From Kibdelosporangium philippinense (GTDB taxonomy: Bacteria; Actinomycetota; Actinomycetes; Mycobacteriales; Pseudonocardiaceae): 64,000 bases of DNA. The position numbers were made by a program, and so were the translations under genes. Of this stretch, positions 59,801 to 64,000 are shown one piece after another (positions within the stretch are counted from its first letter, which is position 1; each line of letters begins with the position of its first letter). A model generated the notes under the pieces. That model did not search any database. It saw only the letters and a list, made by a program, of their open reading frames with translations, and had not been told where the DNA came from. The stretch covers positions 1-64,000 of the forward strand of contig NZ_JAJVCN010000004.1 in assembly GCF_021390435.2 (NCBI RefSeq), written 5' to 3'.

Positions 59801-60044
59801 TCAACGCTCGGCAACCAGTTTTGGCGCGCTGGGATCGTTGTTGTCGACGACGATGTCGGCGTAGGCGATCGGGTCGGCGATTGCGCGATAGTGCGCCTGC
59901 CACGCTCGCCCGGACGACCTTCCTGCCGACACGCGCCGATCTCAGCGGCCATGGTTGTTTTCCGGCCGCGTCGGGGCCGTCTATCGCGACCCTGATGACT
60001 TCGGGGGAGGTGATCCGTTGAATGATCCGGTCGAATACAGGCAT
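59801..60044 (-). pseudogene. Uridine kinase remnant with internal deletion and frameshift
   Basis: From ATG 60044 the frame reads ITSPEVIRVAIDGPDAAGK (P-loop start), then shifts. In another frame the end reads AHYRAIADPIAYADIVVDNN and DPSAPKLVAER before a stop at 59801, as at the C-terminus of uridine-kinase-like proteins. The middle of the enzyme is missing, so it is dead. Confidence 0.7.
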
Positions 60045-60080
60045 CCTGCCAGAGCCTAGTCCCTTGACGATGGAGCGCAC

Positions 60081-60908
60081 ATGGGTTTTCCACCTGCCGC
60101 TTACCAACCGAAGCCTGGCAGTGTCATCGACGTCGATCGTGCTTTCTACGACCGGCTCGCGACCGGGCCGCGGGATCTGGTCGACGAGTTCGTGATCCCG
60201 ATCCGTTCGGGGCGTGCGTGGGAAGTGCCAGCGGGCCTGCTGTGCCGATTGATCATCACGCCCGCTGGGCCGCAGGTCGGCGATCTGAACGTATGGAACA
60301 GGCACAATCCGCGTGAACGGCTGTGGGCGGCGCGGTCGCGTCAGCTGCAGAGCGCCCATGTGTCCACATACGACCGGCTTTGGTCGACGTTGCCTTATCT
60401 GCGGCCATTGCTGACGATTACGAAGGACACGCTCGAATCCTATGGTGTGGACGAGGAAGGCGGGCGGGTGCACGACTTGCTCGGGTCACGTTGTGATCCG
60501 TACGTCAACCGGATCCTGACTGACGAGGATTTCGATTTCCACTGCCATTCCAACCTTGTCCGCGCGGTCCTGCCGTTTGGGCTGACCGAGTTCGATGTGC
60601 ACGATGTGCTGAATGTCTTTCAGTGCACCGGGTTGAACGACGAGGACGAGTACTTCATGAAGGCTTCGCCCGCGAAGCCTGGGGATTTCTTCGAGTTCTT
60701 CGCTGAGCAGGATCTTTTGTGCGCGCTGTCCACATGTCCGGCCGGTGATCTTTCGGTTCCTTTGTGGGGGCCGGACGCGCGGGATGCGCTCGAGGTCTGT
60801 CGTCCGATCGCGGTTGAGGTTTATCGGCCCGATCCCGGACTCACGGAGGATTGGCGGCCGCCGGTCAGCTCTAAATATCAAGGGCTACACGGAATCCGGC
60901 TGCCCTAG
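60081..60908 (+). CDS. DUF1989 (urea carboxylase-associated) family protein
   Basis: 275 residues. Family blocks GRAWEVPAGLLCRLIITPAG and VGDLNVWNRHNPRERLWAAR near the N-terminus, then RCDPYVNRIL, CHSNLVRAVLPFGL, DVLNVFQCTG and KPGDFFEFFAEQDLLCALS, as in UAAP1/2 proteins linked to urea or amine metabolism. Cysteines and histidines in the middle may bind metal. No urea carboxylase genes nearby. Overlaps the convergent TetR gene by 24 bp. Confidence 0.88.
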   Translation: MGFPPAAYQPKPGSVIDVDRAFYDRLATGPRDLVDEFVIPIRSGRAWEVPAGLLCRLIITPAGPQVGDLNVWNRHNPRERLWAARSRQLQSAHVSTYDRLWSTLPYLRPLLTITKDTLESYGVDEEGGRVHDLLGSRCDPYVNRILTDEDFDFHCHSNLVRAVLPFGLTEFDVHDVLNVFQCTGLNDEDEYFMKASPAKPGDFFEFFAEQDLLCALSTCPAGDLSVPLWGPDARDALEVCRPIAVEVYRPDPGLTEDWRPPVSSKYQGLHGIRLP

Positions 60909-61478
60909 CGTCCTGCGGACCGCGCGCCTAGCGTGGGTGATGGCTGCTTGATCGCCGTGCAGCTGCAGCGCCTGGTTGAGGCCCGGTCCAAATGAGACGA
61001 TCTCGAACACGGCTTGGTCCGCGTCGATGTCCAGCTGCGCGCGGTGGATTTCCGCGCGCAGAAAGGACCGCCAGTCGCGCCAGGATTTCAGCACCGCGTC
61101 ATGTACTTCGCCTTCGCGGCCATCGAACTCTGTTGCCGCGGCCGTGAGCAGGCAGCCGCCGGGTAGTCCGGTGTCCGCCAGGTAGTCGAACCAGTTGTCG
61201 CACAACGCAAGCAGTCGTTCCAGGCCAGCTGGGTGACGCATCGCTGGTTCGATCACTCGTTCCTGGAACTCGGCGATCACGTGGTGCACGGCGGCGAGTT
61301 GAAGCGTTTGCTTGGTGCTGAAGTGGTTGAGCACACCGGATTTGCTCATCGCCAACTCGGTGGCGAGCCTGCCGATGGTCACGCCTTCGAGGCCGTCGAG
61401 CGAGGCGATGTCCATCGCGGTGGACAGGATCGAGTCCTTGGTGTGCTGGGCTTCGGCGGCTGAGCGGCGGGGCGACAT
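60885..61478 (-). CDS. TetR-family regulator
   Basis: 197 residues. N-terminal HTH: SILSTAMDIASLDGLEGVTI and LATELAMSKSGVLNHFSTKQ. A TetR_C-type ligand domain follows (LPGGCLLTAAATEFDGREGE). Divergent from the MBL-fold hydrolase, with two palindromes between them, so it probably represses itself and that gene. Confidence 0.9.
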   Translation of the reverse strand: MSPRRSAAEAQHTKDSILSTAMDIASLDGLEGVTIGRLATELAMSKSGVLNHFSTKQTLQLAAVHHVIAEFQERVIEPAMRHPAGLERLLALCDNWFDYLADTGLPGGCLLTAAATEFDGREGEVHDAVLKSWRDWRSFLRAEIHRAQLDIDADQAVFEIVSFGPGLNQALQLHGDQAAITHARRAVRRTLGQPDSV

Positions 61479-61494
61479 GCCGCCGACTCTACTT

Positions 61495-61547
61495 TAGCGA
61501 TCGACAGGTCGCTATAAAGTGTTATAGAGTCCGATCGATCGGTCTCT
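61495..61547. promoter_or_regulatory. Two palindromic operators between TetR and MBL genes
   Basis: TAGCGATCGACAGGTCGCTA (61495-61514) is an imperfect 20-bp dyad. 61526-61547 is a 22-bp near-perfect dyad (AGAG-T-CCGATCGATCGG-T-CTCT). A TATAAA lies between them. Both are close to the TetR start (61478), as expected for autorepression. Confidence 0.7.
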
Positions 61548-61663
61548 AAAAGGCGAGAAATTTTTGGAGTGGGTGCAAGGAGCTTGCGGACCGACTTGGT
61601 GCAGGGAAGTTGGGAACTGGACTGGCAGCGGCAAGTTTCGAGACGGACCAGGCAGGTGGAAAG

Positions 61664-62425
61664 TTGAGAGTACGCAGACTCGGCTGGGCGGGACTTGAAG
61701 TCGAATCCGGCGGATCGACCTTGGTGATCGACTTTGTCACCGGAGCTGAACCGGTGCGGTCGGCGCTACCGGAAGGCGCGCTCTTGCCTGCACGGGCAGG
61801 AGCTCTCGCGGCCTTGTGCACGCATCTGCACAGCGATCACGCGGATCCGGCCGCGATCGAGGAAGTCCTGGCCGATGGGGGAGTCGTCTTACGGCCTCGT
61901 GAAGTCGACAGCGCGTGGACCGTGCAGGCGGAGATGTACTTCGCCGCGCGTTCGCTCACCGTTCGAGTCATGCGGGACTGGGAATGTGTGACGGTCGGAC
62001 CGTTCGACATCACCGCGGTGCCGTCGGTGGATGGACTCGGTGACCCTCAGGTGAACTGGGTGGTCGCGGCGGGCGGGAAGCGGGTTTTTCACGGCGGCGA
62101 CACCGTTTTTCATGGGTACTGGTGGGAGATCGCCGAACGCTGTGGCCCGCTGGATGCCGCTTTCCTGCCGATCAACGGTGCCGCGGTGAATTTTCCGCAC
62201 AGGCAGCCTGCGAGCCCGTTGCCTGCGGTGCTCACGCCGGGGCAAGCCGTCGTGGCTGGGATGATTCTCGGTGCGCGGCAAGTGGTTCCGATTCACTACG
62301 GCATCGAGGGGCAGCCTGCGTACGTGGAGGTCGATGATCCGATTGGGAACCTCCATATGGCCGCCAAGCGGTATGGCGTCGACGTCTTGGTAGTCGAGCC
62401 AGGCGTTCCGGTTCAGCTCGGTTGA
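61664..62425 (+). CDS. MBL-fold metallo-hydrolase (UlaG/RomA-like)
   Basis: About 253 residues from a TTG preceded by AGGTGGA. Metal site THLHSDHAD near residue 51, further ligands in FHGGDTVFHG and VPIHYG, and an N-terminal VRRLGWAGLEVE typical of UlaG-like lactonase/hydrolases. Divergent from the TetR regulator. Substrate unknown. Confidence 0.87.
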   Translation: MRVRRLGWAGLEVESGGSTLVIDFVTGAEPVRSALPEGALLPARAGALAALCTHLHSDHADPAAIEEVLADGGVVLRPREVDSAWTVQAEMYFAARSLTVRVMRDWECVTVGPFDITAVPSVDGLGDPQVNWVVAAGGKRVFHGGDTVFHGYWWEIAERCGPLDAAFLPINGAAVNFPHRQPASPLPAVLTPGQAVVAGMILGARQVVPIHYGIEGQPAYVEVDDPIGNLHMAAKRYGVDVLVVEPGVPVQLG

Positions 62426-62570
62426 GTGTGAACCCCTTATAGAGCAATGGAATTGAGGAACCTTGCGAGGGTGGTGCGTGGGAACTGCCTTTGTGGCCGC
62501 AAGAAAAGCGCAAGCGAGGCTACCTATGTTGTGAAGGCTCAACGGGAGTCGAGAGGGGATGGGCAACCAA

Positions 62571-62895
62571 TGCGTTCAGGTATCAGGGGGAGGGCTCTGA
62601 CTGTCGCTTCGTCGGTGGCATTGGCCGTCGGGGTGCTGTCCGTGGGCACGCCTGCTTCGCGGCCGCCTCGGGATGCAGCACCGGTACGATGATCACGCCG
62701 CCATCGGTGCGGCACAACACCGGCATGGCGAAGTGCCGGGTGCTCACTGGGGGATCGCAGGTTCGGGCCGTCGTCCACTGCGGTAGTACCGCGTTTCCGC
62801 CGCACTACGGCCCATGGGTTTCGGCGGCCAACACGTGGTCCAAGTACAACTGCGGCGGCAGCGATGCCGTGCGCGTTGGCTATCAGACCCGATAG
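62571..62895 (+). pseudogene. Small secreted protein, frameshifted
   Basis: The first frame from ATG 62571 is a signal peptide (GRALTVASSVALAVGVLSVG, then TPA). Another frame supplies FAAASGCSTGTMITPPSV through HCGSTAFPPHYGPWVSAANT and CGGSDAVRVGYQTR to 62895. One missing base near 62657 would join them into an exported protein of about 107 residues with four cysteines. Nonfunctional as written, unless it is a sequence error. Confidence 0.65.
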
Positions 62896-62902
62896 TAACC
62901 AA

Positions 62903-62936
62903 GCCTTCTGGCCAGGTGAGTACCTGGCCAGAAGGC
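62903..62936 (+). terminator. Bidirectional terminator hairpin
   Basis: GCCTTCTGGCCAGGT (62903-62917) pairs perfectly with ACCTGGCCAGAAGGC (62922-62936) around a 4-base loop. It lies between the convergent secreted-protein and TetR genes. Confidence 0.8.
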
Positions 62937-62938
62937 GG

Positions 62939-63697
62939 TCAGGCGGGCCTTCGGTCTGCCTCCGGATGTACACCCGCGGAAGCGCGCTGGTTGATCAGTG
63001 CTTCGAGGCCGTCGAGATAACGGCGCACACCGAACTCGCGGCCGTTGTCGCGTGACGCGCCGGTCACGCTCGATGTCGCCGCTGTCAACGCGGGGAAGCG
63101 ATCGCCGTAGCGATACAGCAATTCCTGCATCAACGGCGTGACCTTCTTGTCCGAGTCCCAGGGTTGAGTGCCTGCCGTTGACATCGACTGCGTGTTTCGG
63201 ATCAGGCCGAAGAGGATGAACACCGCGTCGAGCTGTTCTGTACCGGTCAGGCCCGTGTCGGACAACGCGCTCACTGCCGACTCGATCCAGCCGAGCTCGC
63301 GTGGGCCGATCGGGCGGTCACCGAGTGTGGCCCATGGCAACCATGGGTGCTGGTGCCACACGACCGCGAGCTGACGGGTGAACTCGTTGAGCCTTCCGCG
63401 CCAGCCGCCTGACACTTCGTACAGGTCGGGTGGGTCGCCGACAGCCAGTTCGATCATGACCGCGAGCAGATCGGACTTGCCGGACACGTATCGGTAGAGC
63501 GCCATCTTGGTGAACTCGAGCTCGCTCGCCACCCGCTGCATCGAGACTGCGGCGAGGCCTTCGCTGTCCGCGATACCCATCGCGACCCGTGCGATGCGTT
63601 CGACGCTCAATGTGGGCTTCGGGCCGCGACTCGGCGGCTCTTTCAGGCCCCACAGCAATTCGACGACGCCGGTCTGGTCACCGAAGACGTGTTCCAC
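62939..63697 (-). CDS. TetR/AcrR-family regulator
   Basis: About 252 residues from a GTG. HTH: LSVERIARVAMGIADSEGLA and MQRVASELEFTKMALYRYVS. A long C-terminal ligand domain with a Trp-rich stretch (WHQHPWLPWATLGDRPIG) is typical of the TetR_C_1 group with drug-like ligands. The frame extends 20 codons upstream, but the GTG at 63697 gives a normal N-terminus. Divergent from the YCII/DGPF gene. Confidence 0.85.
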   Translation of the reverse strand: MEHVFGDQTGVVELLWGLKEPPSRGPKPTLSVERIARVAMGIADSEGLAAVSMQRVASELEFTKMALYRYVSGKSDLLAVMIELAVGDPPDLYEVSGGWRGRLNEFTRQLAVVWHQHPWLPWATLGDRPIGPRELGWIESAVSALSDTGLTGTEQLDAVFILFGLIRNTQSMSTAGTQPWDSDKKVTPLMQELLYRYGDRFPALTAATSSVTGASRDNGREFGVRRYLDGLEALINQRASAGVHPEADRRPA

Positions 63698-63741
63698 GCC
63701 ACCCGCTTTCCTAGGACATAGTGGGGCTTGTCGACACTTTG

Positions 63742-63782
63742 AAACTGTGTCTAGCATACGCAGCGTCCAGTGGACACAGTTT
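63742..63782. promoter_or_regulatory. Operator-like inverted repeat between TetR and YCII genes
   Basis: AAACTGTGTC (63742-63751) and GACACAGTTT (63773-63782) form a perfect 10-bp inverted repeat with a 21-bp spacer. A related ACACTTTG half lies just left. Likely the site of the TetR protein controlling itself and the gene at 63823. Confidence 0.65.
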
Positions 63783-63822
63783 ACGCCTGGTCAACATTTT
63801 AACTGGTGGGAGCGGTCACGCG

Positions 63823-64000
63823 ATGAAGTTCATGGTCATGATCAGGGCGACAGAGGACATGGAGAACGGGGTCATGCCGAGCGCGCAGGCGCTCACCGAG
63901 ATGACCGACTTCAACGAGAAGCTGGTCAAGGCCGGGATCATGATCGGCGGCGACGGCCTGCACCCGAGCTCCAACGGCGCCAGGGTGACCTTCGACGGCA
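63823..64000 (+). CDS. YCII/DGPF-domain protein, truncated by the window end
   Basis: The first 59 residues only: MKFMVMIRATEDMENGVMPS, LTEMTDFNEKLVKAGIMIGG and DGLHPSSNGARVTF match the start of YCII-related DGPF proteins, often linked to ECF sigma factors or TetR genes. GGTGGGAG precedes ATG 63823. Divergent from the TetR regulator. Confidence 0.82.
   Translation, partial: MKFMVMIRATEDMENGVMPSAQALTEMTDFNEKLVKAGIMIGGDGLHPSSNGARVTFDG

Overview
The window is GC-rich actinobacterial chromosome with GTG/TTG starts and many 4-bp start/stop overlaps. The order miaB - small membrane protein - DUF349 protein - Rv2728c-like - miaA - dapF - hflX - lexA / LysM protein - nrdR - nrdJ follows the Mycobacterium tuberculosis Rv2733c-Rv2718c block. 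The extra secreted proteins, the gluABCD operon beside a two-component system and the ECF41 sigma factor suggest a filamentous actinomycete, probably of the Pseudonocardiales. That taxonomic placement is inference.

Layout. 1-3168: an IS630-family composite of two relatives, decayed by frameshifts and split by an apparently intact IS701-family element with an exact CTAG target duplication. 3165-6513: gluABCD glutamate uptake, read leftward, its last stop codon lying on the IS630 end. 6648-9623: a two-component system and a TAXI-type substrate-binding lipoprotein. 9691-29674: the conserved housekeeping block (tRNA modification, lysine/peptidoglycan precursor synthesis, ribosome GTPase, SOS repressor, ribonucleotide reduction). 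It is interspersed with secreted proteins, including two neighbouring tachylectin-like propeller proteins that carry different peptidoglycan-hydrolase-like domains. 29758-36199: accessory chromosomal genes: a Phd/VapC pair, an ECF41 sigma factor with its oxidoreductase, a macrodomain protein, a frameshifted ADP-ribosylglycohydrolase, and a degenerate tandem-repeat array.

36219-58774 is an accessory/mobile region. It starts with a low-GC pair (Dam-like methylase plus a ParB-like/helical-domain protein). A tightly coupled operon follows: DUF6879 - XRE/DUF5753 regulator - radical SAM - 3'-5' exonuclease - aldo/keto reductase - dTMP kinase - HATPase - dead serine-recombinase-like protein. Next comes a low-GC STAND ATPase/HEAT pair, then a transfer module (small membrane proteins, DUF2637, TraG/VirD4-like ATPase, replication-relaxation protein, DNA methyltransferase, ArdA-like antirestriction protein, RHH protein) ending in a large serine integrase. 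Pieces of tRNA sequence lie just beyond the integrase and probably mark the attachment region. I could not place the left end of the element.

59021-64000 is chromosome again: a hypothetical protein, a collapsed uridine-kinase pseudogene, a DUF1989 protein, two TetR regulators with palindromic sites opposite their neighbours, an MBL-fold hydrolase, a frameshifted small secreted protein, and the start of a YCII/DGPF protein.

The best candidates for undescribed systems are the radical SAM/exonuclease/AKR/dTMP-kinase operon under a repeated GAGCAAC operator, the ParB-like/HEPN-like plus Dam pair, the STAND+HEAT pair, and the split tachylectin peptidoglycan hydrolases.
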